NCBI GenBank assembly: GCA_900073065.1 | Contig: FJOG01000003.1 | Coordinates: 1,263,753-1,327,752, forward strand | From: Phialocephala subalpina | Lineage: Eukaryota > Ascomycota > Leotiomycetes > Helotiales > Mollisiaceae | Reading direction: 5' to 3' | Length of the DNA stretch: 64,000 nt | In this document: piece by piece, positions 23,291-35,028 of the stretch | How the letters are laid out: each line of letters opens with the position of its first letter | How positions within the stretch are numbered: position 1 is the first letter of the stretch | The notes under the pieces: model-generated | Seen by the model: the letters and a program-made list of their open reading frames with translations, nothing else | Databases searched by the model: none | What the model was told of the DNA's origin: nothing | Made by a program: the position numbers and the translations under genes

Positions 23291-25052
23291 GATGGAAGCG
23301 AGTGTCTTTCAAAAAGAATTGGCTATAGACTATACAGGTTCGGAAGATTGAGAACCGACTAGAGGAGGCTAAGATCAAGACGACTTAAGCATGATGAAAC
23401 AGAGCTCGAGGCGTGTTTTGACGATCACCAATCCCGCGCAGGGCATTGCAGGAGCAGTTCTGTAAGTTCGAGGGTGCCAGAAAGCTGGTGGAGTGTTAAA
23501 GTCGCTCGTGATTTCTCATGAGAAAATGTGAGGATACCAGGCTGCCATGATCCTCTTGCATTGTGGCTGTGCAAAACGACTTACGTGCTATCAAACAAAT
23601 ACTATTCTTGATCTTCAACATTGTTCCCATCTAGACGAAATATCGCGGTCGCACGATACTGCGCTTCTGGCTTTAGCAGCTTTCCCCTAAGAAGTTGGAA
23701 TGTCAATATTTTTTGGAAATCAGTCACGTGTATTTATCCTCCTTTCTCGCAGGCGACTTGGCAGTGTGTTAGCCCTCGTCTTCACACCTCTTCATTCGAC
23801 TTCTCTACCACCGGTTTACTCTGACTTCCCCCTTTTCTTTTCTTTTCTTTTCTTTTCTTTTCCCCCTTAAAGTGCCCCTTTTCCCCATCTTTTTGCTACA
23901 CCTCTAATGCGGTTATCGATTTCCCAAGCACGACTCTGAAACCCATTCGCTGTTCGAGATCATTTTGAAGACATGGATGGAACCGATGGCTCATATTTTC
24001 CCGAATTGGAAAGTTGTACAGAAATGCAAGCCTCTTTCGAGAAGCTGATGCATCTCCCCGAGGCCGAGGTGTTTTTGACATTTCCATGCAGCCACAAAAC
24101 GCCACTCAAGCCTCATCCGGAGGAGACTCCTCTTTCAGCACCCCTTCATCCTAAGCACTTACAATTGGGCGACACTGTCAAGCCATCAAAAGACATGACT
24201 TGGCGACAATGTGAATTGGGATTCGCGATCTAGAAGCGAGGTGCCTGGTATTCGGCTTCGTGCATGCTGCACGATTGAGCGATTTGCGAGTACGAATGAG
24301 GAGGGAACATGTGATTTTCTGCCAATCGGTCCTGGGCCCAATCACATTCAAGTAGCAAGAAGAGTCGCACCAAAAGGGAAAGTGCGACAAAAGGTCACAC
24401 GTGACCGTCACAATACAGAACTCACCTGAAGGAAGTTGGTAGGGAAGTGGTGGGCACCTCAGACGCTTTTATACGACCTCTCTCCTCTTACGATGTGCAG
24501 CTCTTCACGACCGAATGCGCAACGCCGATCCAGTTCCGTCTTTCGGGAGTGTCTGATGGCCTCCAAAGTCTGTCCCTTTCCAGCGATGGCAAGTCTGTCT
24601 TTCAATCGAGATAGATGTACACTGAAATGGAAAGGATCATTGCAGATGATTTTCCCTCAGATTTCCCATCTACCTCTAGGCAAAACATCTGTACTCTTTT
24701 GTATGATCCTAACTTGGGGCGGTGGGTCGATGCTCGAGTCTTCACGGATCAATTGAGCAATGTATTACGGAAGCGCCTCCAATTAAAAGGAAAGGTGAGG
24801 AAAACCACGATGATACTATGATGAACCTCCTCAGGATGGGAGGACCGAATAACTAGACAGAGGACACTTCCAATGATAAAAAGGCATTGGTTATTGAGTC
24901 TTATTTGAAACTTGTAGGTAAACCAGGTCAAGTTACAAGGAGTCAGCAAGGTTACATCCATTGCCGCACGAGAGACGAGACTCGAGAGCACCTTTGCTAA
25001 TCGACTGATAGAGGAAGAGTATTTGGGAAGTCCGCCTGATAGTGAAATGGCT
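23291..25052. other. Gene-poor region, about 1.8 kb
   Basis: No confident gene. A frame at 23973-24233 (plus, starting MDGTDGSYFPEL) follows a pyrimidine-rich promoter-like stretch but has no known motif. On the plus strand near 24495-24800, a reading with SLSSDGKSVF (WD40-like) and CTLLYDPNLGRWVDA is broken by a stop at about 24612. This may be an eroded gene, but the evidence is too thin to annotate. Confidence 0.45.
23833..23862 (+). repeat. (TTTTC)6 microsatellite
   Basis: Six perfect TTTTC units lie within a longer pyrimidine tract. Such tracts are common in fungal promoters and 5' UTRs, but no confident gene follows here. Confidence 0.9.
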
Positions 25053-26164
25053 TCAATATAGGTAGTCTGATGAGTCGGAATCTACCAAATCACTCAATCC
25101 GAACCCCGGATCGCGCTGCTCCCAGGAATTCATATGCAGCTCTTTGGTCTTATCCATGAGTTTGGGATCCTTATTATCGTATACAGCTCCAACATTTCTC
25201 CAATAACGTCTGTCTTCAGGTATGCTGGCCATGGAAAAGATCGGGACTGTAGTTTTTGGTTTAATAATGCAACGTTCGAGTATCGGTTTCTCCACCTCTA
25301 CCCGCCATGCGTCCGAAACCTCTCTTGGTTGCTCTGCAGTATCCACAACAGTCAACTCCTTCAAGCTTGGAAGCATCGGTATGTCTTGCTCGGTTGGGCC
25401 ATTCTGGAATAGCATTTGTTGCACATGATGGTCAGAGTACATCTTCATGTCCATAGCTAGATATTTGATATTGGTAGTCCTCAATGTTGAGCGTTCGCAC
25501 CCAAACAAGGTGAAGACTACGCCATTTTCCCCATATCGTAGGAATATTGTATCTCGATCAGGTTGGAATAAGATGGCTTGTCTACGTTCCAGAGAGGGAA
25601 ATGCTTTGTCTCGAATGATTTCTGGTGCTCTGTCGCCCGTCTGGTTGAACGAATTGTAGTAGTCCATTGAATTTCGTGACAGGCAGAAATCATATGAACC
25701 ACAGGCGAGACTGCGAGACTCTTGGATGCGTGAAGGATAGAAAGAAACGACATGGATTGTCCAGAACAATTGGCTTCGAAGAAAAACCCAACATCAGCGA
25801 GATTACAGACAAGAGGTCAGCATTGAGCCTCTTCTTGGATCTGGCATTATTCCCAATATCTGGTATAGACTTCGATGAGTCTTGGGCCAGGCAATGCGTG
25901 GCTTCAAATTACTCGGCGTATCTCAGTTGGTAATTTGGGGAATGGATGAAAAGTGACGGATGATGGAACACAGACGGGTTGTTCTGGGCCGGACACCATC
26001 AACTGGCTTGATGTTCCGGCAGTGCTGCTTGATATAGACATCTTTCCAAGCTTAATTGGTCTTTCAAGATCTCGAGTCATGAGCTGGCTCGATCGCGGAC
26101 GCGTGTGCCAATGGAATTGGCTAAACTCGAGAGCTCGTGCTGAAAAAAGGCAATTCGATATCAA
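25053..26164 (-). pseudogene. Broken 2EXR-domain gene
   Basis: The N-terminal 2EXR motif reads VTFHPFPKLPTEIRRVI; the Trp codon expected next is TGA (25906-25904). The same frame continues with SHALPGPRLIEVY, as in intact family members. A second lesion lies near 25720: ILHASK and ESRSLACGSYDFCL, normally joined as one stretch, are in different frames, as if one A had been lost. The rest runs open to 25053 and ends in an acidic tail. Further stops lie between the two motifs. 2EXR proteins are expanded in ascomycetes and their function is poorly known. Confidence 0.75.
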
Positions 26165-26377
26165 TGTATTGGTGAAAAATCGACGTTTTTGGTCATGGGG
26201 CTCTGGTGGCAGAAGGGTACTTTGCCAGATTCATCAGAGCAAAAGTGAGAACAGCTGGAGGAGACCAATCTCATCTCAAATGTCAGGACCAACAGCCACT
26301 AGCGCGTCTCAGCCGCGTTTGTAAACATTCACAGCCTCGTGAAGTCAACAACACCATCAAAAAACATCACAACCGTC

Positions 26378-27447
26378 ATGCTCCCACCAATCGACGACTC
26401 TGTGCTGCAAAGCAACCCACGATTCGCAGCACTTTACGCTACCCTCACAAACAACATTCTAAACCCCAATGGCTCGACCAAGAATCACCCCTCGCAAAAA
26501 GAGCGGGAAGCTGTGACAGAAGTACTCTGCTCAATGTCCCTCCTTCACCAACAACACTAACAACACCACAGTCACTCAAATCCGCCCAAATCCGCTCTGC
26601 CAAATCTCAACTTATAAAATCTGCCCTCAGCACCCTCGATATCTCCCCTCCTACAACAACAACCTCGAAATCCAAATCTGTCGCCCCACCAAAAGCCCCT
26701 CTTCCTCCCGAACTCCTCGAACTCATCATCCTCCTCTCCGCACGCCTCACTTCCGCCCCTTTGCCGCCGAAACAAATACAAACCCTAGAAAACACACCAC
26801 AATGGACATCTCTCCCAACCCACCTCCCCCGAATCGCGACCTTGATTTCGCAACATTTACAAGCTCAAGCTTTGGCACTTGTACGGATCCATTCCCCAAC
26901 TACCAATGCTTCGTTTTTGCATCGACAAATACCGAAATTAGTTCCCAGTATACAATCTATACAGGCCGAAATATCTAGCAAGAAGACGGATATCTCGAAA
27001 CGTCGACTTGAGCTAGTATCGAAAATCACAACCTTGTTGAGTTTACACCACCTCTCACACACCCTCATAATTCTCCACCTCGAACAATCGAAACATGGCG
27101 TTTTGACGCGACATTTAAAATCTCGCTCCGAGTACCTGTCCTTGCTCTCCCAACAAGTCAGCTTTCTAGCGAAAGAGAAAGCTGTGAAAGGGGAGAAGAT
27201 AGTTTATAGTGAGGAAGTTAAAGGTGCGTTGGAAACGTATTTGAGGCATTTGAAAGATGCAAGGGAGAGGTTGAGGGAGAAGAGGGGTGATGCGGAGAGG
27301 GTTCTTTGGGGGTATGGTGTTGGGAGGAAGGAAGATGGAGGAATCGACAAGGAGAGAACGATGAGGAGCATTTCTGATAAATACGCCGAGCTGACGAGGG
27401 AATTGAGAGAGGTGGGGAGGGATGTTGAGAGGTTGAGGGGGAGGTAG
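26378..27447 (+). CDS. Coiled-coil protein, possibly augmin subunit HAUS4-like (339 aa)
   Basis: Exons 26378-26521 and 26572-27447 (50-bp intron, phase 0) give 339 residues. The start at 26378 gives MLPPIDDSVLQSNPRFAALY; an in-frame ATG at 26339 is possible. The protein has an N-terminal LQSNPRFAALYATL segment, a Ser/Thr-rich linker, and long helices rich in heptads at about 200-335 (for example VKGALETYLRHLKDARERL and YAELTRELREVGRDVERL). The order of these parts and the length resemble HAUS4 of the augmin complex, which nucleates branching microtubules on the spindle. This is a recalled pattern, not an alignment. It could also be an unrelated coiled-coil protein. The coding frame is intact, unlike its neighbour. 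Confidence 0.75.
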
Positions 27448-27768
27448 AGGGGGGCTTAGGATGTGAGAATCTGTATTGGATTGCGATACCTTGGCAATGA
27501 AGATATGCGGGACAAACAATCTGGATGTGGGAGTTGTGGCAGTGAAGTCGGACTTTTCAGATCTAGTCTTTCATTCTGACTATCGTCCCAATTTCGTTGC
27601 AAGTTTTAAATTTTTCAGGGTGGAAAGAAGTTAGGATGGATTGTTTTCTTTTGACATATTGTACAAATGTGCGTAAAGCCCTCTATGATTTTGCCAAAGA
27701 GAATACTCCAATCTACCCCGTCTACTTAACATCTACCATCGCATTTTCTCACTCAAATGATCCAACAT
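27448..27768. other. Convergent intergenic region
   Basis: Space between the stops of the coiled-coil gene and the aminotransferase gene. It holds both 3' flanks; nothing else was seen. Confidence 0.6.
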
Positions 27769-29316
27769 CTATGGCTTAACAGCATGAATAGCAGCCGCAA
27801 GTCTCTTCACATTCCCTGTTGTAATACCTGCCACCGAAATTCTGCCATCCTTGGTAGCATACACAGAGTGCTCCTTGGCCAACTTATCCATCTGCTCCGG
27901 AGTCAACCCAGTATAGGCAAACATGCCAATCTGGCTAGTGATGTGGCTCCAATCGTGCTTTGATCCGAGGGCCTCGAGTTCCTTTTTCAAAAGTGCACGC
28001 ATGGTGATGATGCGATCAGCCATGCCCTTGACTTCCCCAAGCCATTGCTTGTTCAAGGCAGGGTCGTTGAGGATGGTGGAGGCAACACGGGCACCGTGGA
28101 CGGGTGGGTTGGAGTAGAGGGGTCGGACGAGGATCTTGATTTGAGAGTCGACGCGCTTCTTTTCGTCGGCGTCGGCGCAGACGATTGAGAAGGCTCCAAC
28201 ACGCTCACCGTAGAGACCCTAAGACCGAGTTAGCGAAAGTTTATTCTTTCAATTCGTAGAAGCTTACCATGTTTTTGGCGAACGATTGAGCGAGGGCAAC
28301 ATTGTGACCTTGCTCAACGAAGTGTCGAACTGGGAAAGCATCCTGGTCGGTGCTACCTGAAGCAAATCCTTGGTATGCCATATCGAAGAACGCGAAGTGA
28401 CCACCAGCCTTAACAGCCTCGCTAATCTCCTTCCATTGCTCGGGGGTAGGATCGACACCAGTAGGGTTGTGTGCGCATGCGTGGAGGAGAAAGATGCTGC
28501 CTTTAGGAGCGCCCTTGATATCCGCAACCATGCCCTCGAAATCAAGACCAATCGTCTCCTTGTTGTAGTATCTATACTTCTCGACCTCCAAGCCAGAGTC
28601 CTTGAAGACAGCAGCGTGGTTTGCCCATGATGGGGTTGGAATGTAGATCTTCTTCGCGCCTGGGAACCATCTTTGGAGGAAAGCACCGCCAATTCGTAGA
28701 GCACCAGTACCGGAGATGGATTGTGTAATGACGAGGCGCTCGAGAGCGCTCGAGTCGGGACCGTATGCGAGGATAGCAGCAGCCTTTGTGAACTCAGGGA
28801 CACCAGTGATGCCAGCGTACTCCTTGTTCAACTGGGCGGACACGACCTTGTCTTCGGCTTCTCGTACGGAGGGGAGGACGTATGGCTTTCCTTGGTCATC
28901 TCGGTATGCTCCGACACCTGCCAATATCTATCAGCCCTTGTTCCTTCATTCAACCGAATTCGCGTACCAAGGTTGATCTTCTCTCCAAAGCTGTCGGCCT
29001 TGAAAGCTTCAGTGATACCTGTTGTCTGTTCAGTACAAAGCAATGCCAAGTGCGAGCTCTCCACTTTTGAGACATACCTAAGATGGCCTTTGACACGCAC
29101 AGATGATCAGCAACAGGCCAAGAGGTCATGGCAGATACAAACTTACATCCTACAAGCACTTATTAGCATTCAGTCTGCAAGGGGAGAGACTACCAAGCTT
29201 ACAGGAGGTCCTTGTGGGACTTTCGCCCACGTCGACTCTCCGCGAATTGCAATTCCTCTGGCAATTGCGCCGCGTGCAAGGGCCTGTCGGCTAGCTACTC
29301 TGACGGTAGACAACAT
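27769..29316 (-). CDS. AAT1: Mitochondrial aspartate aminotransferase
   Basis: PLP enzyme that interconverts aspartate and 2-oxoglutarate with oxaloacetate and glutamate (malate-aspartate shuttle). Exons: 29316-29203, 29149-29147 (GAT, 3 nt), 29087-29078 (10 nt), 29018-28968, 28917-28268, 28218-27769; 425 residues. The Arg/Ala-rich N-terminus ([20 protein letters not shown]) is a mitochondrial targeting peptide. The two tiny exons are needed to restore GPP-D-AILG-ITEAFK, conserved in the family. The PLP-binding lysine is Lys274 in QSFAKNMGLYGER. Other signatures are [33 protein letters not shown] and [12 protein letters not shown]. The frame is intact and the length normal. Confidence 0.93.
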
Positions 29317-31037
29317 GTTGAATTGATTTGGGGTATCTCACAAGAACGAACGAGGAAGATAATGCAATTGCAGAAGAATCAAATCTCGAAGAATAATGAC
29401 TCGGAGTTGTGAGCTGTTTTCTCGGCTTTTGGCTTAGCGCGGAACGGAAATCTGGGGATCTCGGGCGGATCCGGGGTTTCCTTCCTCTTCGATTTTTCAT
29501 CACGATGCGAACATTGTTGTTGTCAATAGCATTGAGAGCGACAGCGACATTCCTCCTACCTCAATTGTCAAACAAAATGCACACTGTTGGCTCACACATT
29601 ATACGGACCGACTACTCGACACTTCCCAGGCCTCGGCACCTACTTGTCCGACTTTGGACATGGACATTGACCACAAGTGAGGTGATGTCGATGTACTTCG
29701 TATCCTCGAGCTACTCTTCTGGAATCCTAAATGCTTTTAAAGGGCTATTGAACGGAGTTTCGGGGTAGCGATAGCTGATATACGTCGCAGAATGAGAGCT
29801 GCTAAAGGGACGGAGGCGGAGGCTACTTAGCCTTTGACGTGCATTTCTAAAAGGTGCAAACTGCTGCAAGTGGACTTATAACCTCGAGTTGAGGTACCAT
29901 GCAAGGACATTACTCTTCACCTCAAAAACAAGAGGGTTTCAAAGGCTGAGAAAGAGTTGGACTTAAGTACCCTGGCGTTGGGGGACATCTGGACCTAACC
30001 TTAAGGATACTTACTGTGTAAAGTTCTGACCGTCTGCTCAAGAAATTACACCTTGGCAACGAACCGAATATCGCACAGAGATAAATACAATACTATCTTT
30101 GGCAATGGCTCCCATTTTGTGCTTTCGAGCAAGTCCTGCTGTAGCCGAGCCTCATCGTTGGTGAGGTCGAGGATTGCCGAATAGGAGGAACATCTTTGCG
30201 AAGAGGTCGAGCAACCGGCTCATGCCCCAACTCGGGTTTATCCAGCCCAGGAAACTGCCCCAATTTAGCCCATCTGGCCGCCCAAGAACCGGGTTCGCGT
30301 AGAGTTTTGCCATGCCCAGTTCTCCTTGTAGCCGATTTTTTACTTTGAGTTTGGGTTTTCCTTATCGACCATCTGCTTACCGGGACAATCTGTTGGTTCT
30401 CGTTGCTCGAAACCTGTTTGGTCATTTTTGTGGTTGGCAGAGCGTGGGGGGCGGCTTGCTACAAAATCACAGCGAACACCTATAGAATTCACCGACAACC
30501 ACTCAGCCTCACGCAGCGGCGTTCTCCAACGACCACAGAACAACGATGTGCCACAGCAAGGGGTGAGCAAGGTGCAGGCGTCAAGCCATTAGACATACGC
30601 TCTCCTTCTCTCCCTTTCTTTTCCTATCTCTAATCGACAGCAATCTTAAGACTTACATCTTGGAAAGGCGTACAGTTCCTCCTACTTCTGATTTTCTATC
30701 GTGTTCTACTCTCAAACAAACACGGACCATGAGTCGACCCGTGAGCAGGAATCATGGCTTCGATTTGGGTCAGTCCAGGGCTCACACACCAATGCAGTCA
30801 TCTCGAGGGCCTGGTTAGAACATTTCATTTAACAAACTTCGGTCTTTGGAGCTAGAGTACAACTTCAAGTCTCTCTCGAACCCTCTTCATTCGTTCTGTC
30901 TACTGTCGTTACGACCATACTCGCGTTCGTTGAACACGCTCGTTTGCTCAGTGCCAGATACCCCGCATCGTGAATAATTTCAGTAAACATCACTGCTCCT
31001 ATCAGCACAACAGTTCCAAACTCGTTCCAACAAGGCC
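29317..31037. other. Intergenic region, about 1.7 kb
   Basis: Divergent upstream region of the aminotransferase and the single-pass membrane protein. No supported gene; frames such as 30093-30425 (minus) show no motif. Nearest 31038 the sequence is rich in short pyrimidine runs, as expected of a promoter. Confidence 0.55.
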
Positions 31038-32618
31038 ATGAGGATACACCGGATGCTACCTGTCCTTAGGATCATTGTTTCCATCTGGATCGTCGCCTTT
31101 CATGCAATGGCACAAGGCAACATTACCTACATCGATCAAGTCCCCGGATACGCATCCCTCCCAACATGCGCGGAAAGCCAGCTCAGTATCATCGTTCGGG
31201 ACATGTCATCGGGTTGCGGTGCATCTAGCTCATACGGTTGCTTCTGTTCGACAAGATATGCAACTATGAATACGATTATCGCAACAGCCGTCTACTCCGA
31301 CTGCCATGATGGAGCTGATGCCAATTCTGCTGTTGCAGTCTTTGCAGACTATTGCAGTTCAACCCCAATGATTACCCTAGCCGTTGATGCTCCTGCCCGT
31401 AAGTCTCCATGCCGTACCATGGTAAAAGACCCATGCTGATATGACTTCCTTGCAGCGGCAGTAGTGACCACCACAGCAAGTCTATTGGTAGCACTGTCGT
31501 CGGCGACGCCATCACGTACACCGTCAACATTTACAACGTCTATACGCCCAGACACCTCTTTTCTTCAAAGCACATTTACCACAATGTCTCCCTCCTCAAC
31601 ACTCGGCGATCAGTCCCCGACAGCGACAATCTCTATACCTTCAAACACCAAGACCAATATTCAGGGCTCAAGTTCGATTGGCGTTAGCACAGGGGCAACA
31701 GTGGGCATATCTGTAGGAATAGGCGCGCTTTTGATGATAGGCGGTACCGCTCTCTGGTGGTGTCTCAGGAGTCGTCGAGCCCGCAGAAACGACGTCCCGA
31801 GACGGTCATCAATGTCACAAAGCTCCACACAAGGTGACGATCGGTACGAGTTAGAAGGCTCGGGTAAACTAACCCATCTACACTTTATACACTAATTAAC
31901 GGTTCCACTAACACTTCTATCAGCTGAGACCTCACCTCTCCTCAAAAAAGCACGACGCTATAGAGATACCGACCCGAAGACCCCGCAATCTATCGACGGC
32001 GAAAAGGATAGTCTCGTCGAACTCATACAAGCTTGCAGCAATCTTCCTGAACAGACTCAAGAGAAGCTCGTAGAGAAATTTAATTACACTCGAGCACTCG
32101 TCGAGACCATGTTGGATCTGCTTGCACTCACTCCGGCAGGGCAGACATTTGAGCCAGCCGTAGCCAAAGGCCTGTGCAGCCAGCTTCTCGATATTTCCAC
32201 CAGAATTTATAACGAGCGACCGGGGGCGCGCTGCCTTGCGCTATTCTATGAAGGCCAGGTCCTGTTGACACAAGCACGACTACTAGAACTCACCGAAAGT
32301 TCGTCACTTGAAATCAAACACCTGTATGAAGTCGCGTTCAGGGAGTTCAGCTCTGCGAAACAACTACAGCTCTCTGACAATCCTCAAGTATTCCCGGATT
32401 CGGAGGTTCAGAGATACCACATGCGCTCCATGCTTGCTTGTGCATTCATCGTGGTCAAGCGTCCAGAATGCATTTACTCGGAGAGAGTATTAATAGCGGA
32501 TAAACAGTATGTGCATGCGAAGACAACGTTGAGCAACGCGATCCAACGTGGAAAGGTTTCTGTTCCTGAGGTGATGCTCAGATTGGATGAGGAATTGGTT
32601 CAGAGTCTCACCGCTTAG
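31038..32618 (+). CDS. Single-pass membrane protein with Cys-rich (CFEM-like) ectodomain (487 aa)
   Basis: Exons 31038-31398, 31456-31863, 31924-32618. The order is: signal peptide (about 1-25); ectodomain with six cysteines in a pattern like a reduced CFEM domain (LPTCA, SGCG, YGCFC, SDC, DYC), where CFEM normally has eight; Ser/Thr-rich stalk to about 195; one membrane helix at about 202-224 followed by the stop-transfer run RSRRARR; and a cytosolic part of about 260 residues. The cytosolic part has a motif ETSPLLKK near the membrane and helices such as ELIQACSNLPEQTQEKLVEKF. No kinase or known signalling domain was recognised. The layout suggests a surface receptor or wall sensor, which is an inference. 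Confidence 0.8.
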
Positions 32619-32959
32619 GTTTTCGGCTGGCCGTCACACGGAATAGTCTTGAGCTTTCACTTGACCGCCTCAGGAGGACTGGTGCCGCGTTGTGTTGAGT
32701 TGGCATAGATAGCTAGTTTCGATCACGTTTTTGGATGGGATTGGAATCGCATGGGAAGATAGACTTGCATTGTCTCGGGAGTAATCACGGCATTTGTTCA
32801 TTTTCAGGTTTCTGGTTTTTTGTCTAATTCCTCCCTTCCCTGTATAATATTACGTTTGTATTAGCATCTCGTCGTGTAAATGTGTAATGTTTTTTTATGG
32901 ATACGTACAAACAATGTGATAGCATCAAGCATATCGGACCTGCATCAATACCCCTCCTA
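32619..32959. other. Convergent intergenic region
   Basis: The 3' flanks of the membrane protein gene and the phosphorylase-like gene; nothing further seen. Confidence 0.6.
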
Positions 32960-34192
32960 TCAATATTTGTCGTCCCTTTTATAAAGCCGTGGCAGCTTCT
33001 GACCTTCTGGTGGTGTCGGTGGTGCAAGAGGCCAAGCAACAACTGGTGCTGAGACTCCTGTGGTGTTAGCCGAGTTCGAAAGCTGAGCAGAACTAGCTGG
33101 GACTTCTTCTGGGTCATTTATTAGGCCCGAGTCTGGAGCCTCTGCAATAGGTAGCGGAGTCCGAAGACTGCTTGAGGCTCGGGCAGTGACTGGTTGAGCT
33201 GACAGCCGCTTTGCCTCAAGCTTCTTCGTTGTTGGCATGTCGTACAAGAGTTGTCTTGCGAAAGCAGCTGCGGTTGCAGCAGCATAGTTGTGCCACTTAT
33301 AGCCTTTATGGGCGTCTGCATAGTCCGAGATTCCTCGGATGACAAGGCAATGCGTCTCGAACATGACCCCGGCTGCCTCCATTTCAAAACAAATAGCACC
33401 CTTATATTTCTCGCTCAATCTATCTCTCTCTTCTCCACTCTGTATCACACTATCTCCAGAAGCGATTGGGCCCCTGTGAAATTCTGGGTTCCGGTCTGAG
33501 GGAGGGCTTTGGCGGGCAATGTCTGATCTCGCGCAGCCAGAACAGTCGTCTCCATTGTGGTGTTTAGATTTTGGGCCGAAAAGGATATCGTACTTTGAGT
33601 CGGGACGGTTGAATTTGTCCAGATTGTACTTCACTCCTTGCCTTGCCAAGTTTTCAGGACTCAATAGCTTGAGGTGGTCGTGGAAGGGAGAGTCTCCAAG
33701 GTTATATCTCCTGGCAACTCGATCCACAGCTATCACAAGCTGCGTAATCGGTTGGTCGATGATGCTGAAGGATTGATGTCCCTCTATAGTTGCCCTTCCT
33801 CGATCATACTAGACGATGGCAGGAAGCCCAGTGCGTGTCGGCGATGCAACAACCACGTCACCTAGATGAATAGGCTTGTTCTCGAAACTGTTCCAAGGCA
33901 TGCCCCCACCAATGCCCACAAAGAGGTAGATTTTTATCGTTGGGAAGCTTTCCGAGAATAGTACCGCAGTCCGAGATGCTCCTGCCTTCCCGGTATGGCC
34001 AGTAGGCAGCTTCACAATGACTACGTTATGAGAGCAGATTTCGCCGTACATGTAGTCGTTCTGGTCAGTTGGAGCTGGGTATGGATCCGAGTGCCTAAAG
34101 TCGAGCATACCACTTGCGGCGTAACACTCTTCCTCTATGGCACATAGCCATCCCACTGTATACTCTGAGATATGAAGTGACTTGGGAGGCAT
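32960..34192 (-). pseudogene. Nucleoside-phosphorylase-like (PNP_UDP) gene with one in-frame TAG
   Basis: The frame starts MPPKSLHISEYTVGWLCAIE, the typical opening of fungal PNP_UDP domains that act alone or as N-terminal parts of NLR proteins. Family motifs are FVGIGGGMP, HLGDVVVASP, GPIASGDSVIQSGEERD and CFEMEAAGVM, followed by RGISDYADAHKGYKWHNYAAATAAAFAR. The frame holds from 34192 to 32960 except for TAG at 33811-33809, after GLPAIV and before YDRGRATIEG, where relatives often have Gln (CAG). The C-terminal 85 residues are Pro/Ser/Ala-rich. No NACHT, NB-ARC or repeat domain follows. No plausible intron removes the stop. It may be a recent pseudogene, a sequence error, or a read-through codon; coding capacity is otherwise about 409 residues. 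Confidence 0.8.
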
Positions 34193-35028
34193 GGCGACAA
34201 GTATACTATTGTGGCTTTGTAAGTAAACAAGATGGAAGTGTGAAGATTCAAAGATAATCAGGTACTTTTAGTGCTGGGGAGAAGAGAGTTGGATTTTGGA
34301 AATAAGAACTCCCTTGAGGAAGACGCTTGATGCGAATATGCAGACATGAAATGTCATCGAGACAGGACCAATATTAATGAAAACTGCATCCATATCTTAG
34401 AATATGCGCTTAGGTTAGGCATCAATCAGCTTTTCTTCGAATTTGGCTCCCAAACAGCTTCATATGCAGTGGTATTGAATTTGGCTGGCGGAACACACAG
34501 GCAAGGCTCTGCCATATTTGAAAAGCTGCCACATAACTCGTTCAATTTTCATGTGAGGGCGAAGCAGAGATGAGCCCCCAAGAGCTATCAGCTTCAGTGC
34601 CACGTGTTAGGTTGAAGCGCAGCGTTGAGTTGAACATGCCGTATAATTCGGGCGAGAGGCTCAGGTGCCTCGCGGTTGCCTTCCTGTTGAAAGACAGGCA
34701 GTGTACATACTTATGCGACAGTGCAGGCCACTTTGGGAAGGGCGTAAGAGACTGGACTCTTGAGCCTCAATATTCGAGCCAGTAAGCCTTACTCGGGCAC
34801 TGGACTGTGTCGTATTGGTTCCCGATGGGTCAGAAGACTCATGATTTTGCCCATGCATGCAGTGATGCACAAGAAGAGCAAGGGAATACCTCCGAGACTG
34901 GCGCGGGGTTTCTCCACCATACACCTTCATGCGCGCCATCTACCGTTCAATTCATTGATTGTTCTACATGTTTCAAACCAATGACTGACGAAGCCAACAA
35001 AACGACCCAACAGCATCTGTTCTCCCTT
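34193..35028. other. Intergenic region
   Basis: Upstream of the phosphorylase-like gene and downstream of the DUF6594 gene. No supported gene; short frames only. Confidence 0.55.

Noticed and set aside
24495..24812. Fragments resembling a WD40 strand (SLSSDGKSVF) and a following charged frame
   Set aside because: A stop divides them and only one weak motif is present; too little for a pseudogene call.
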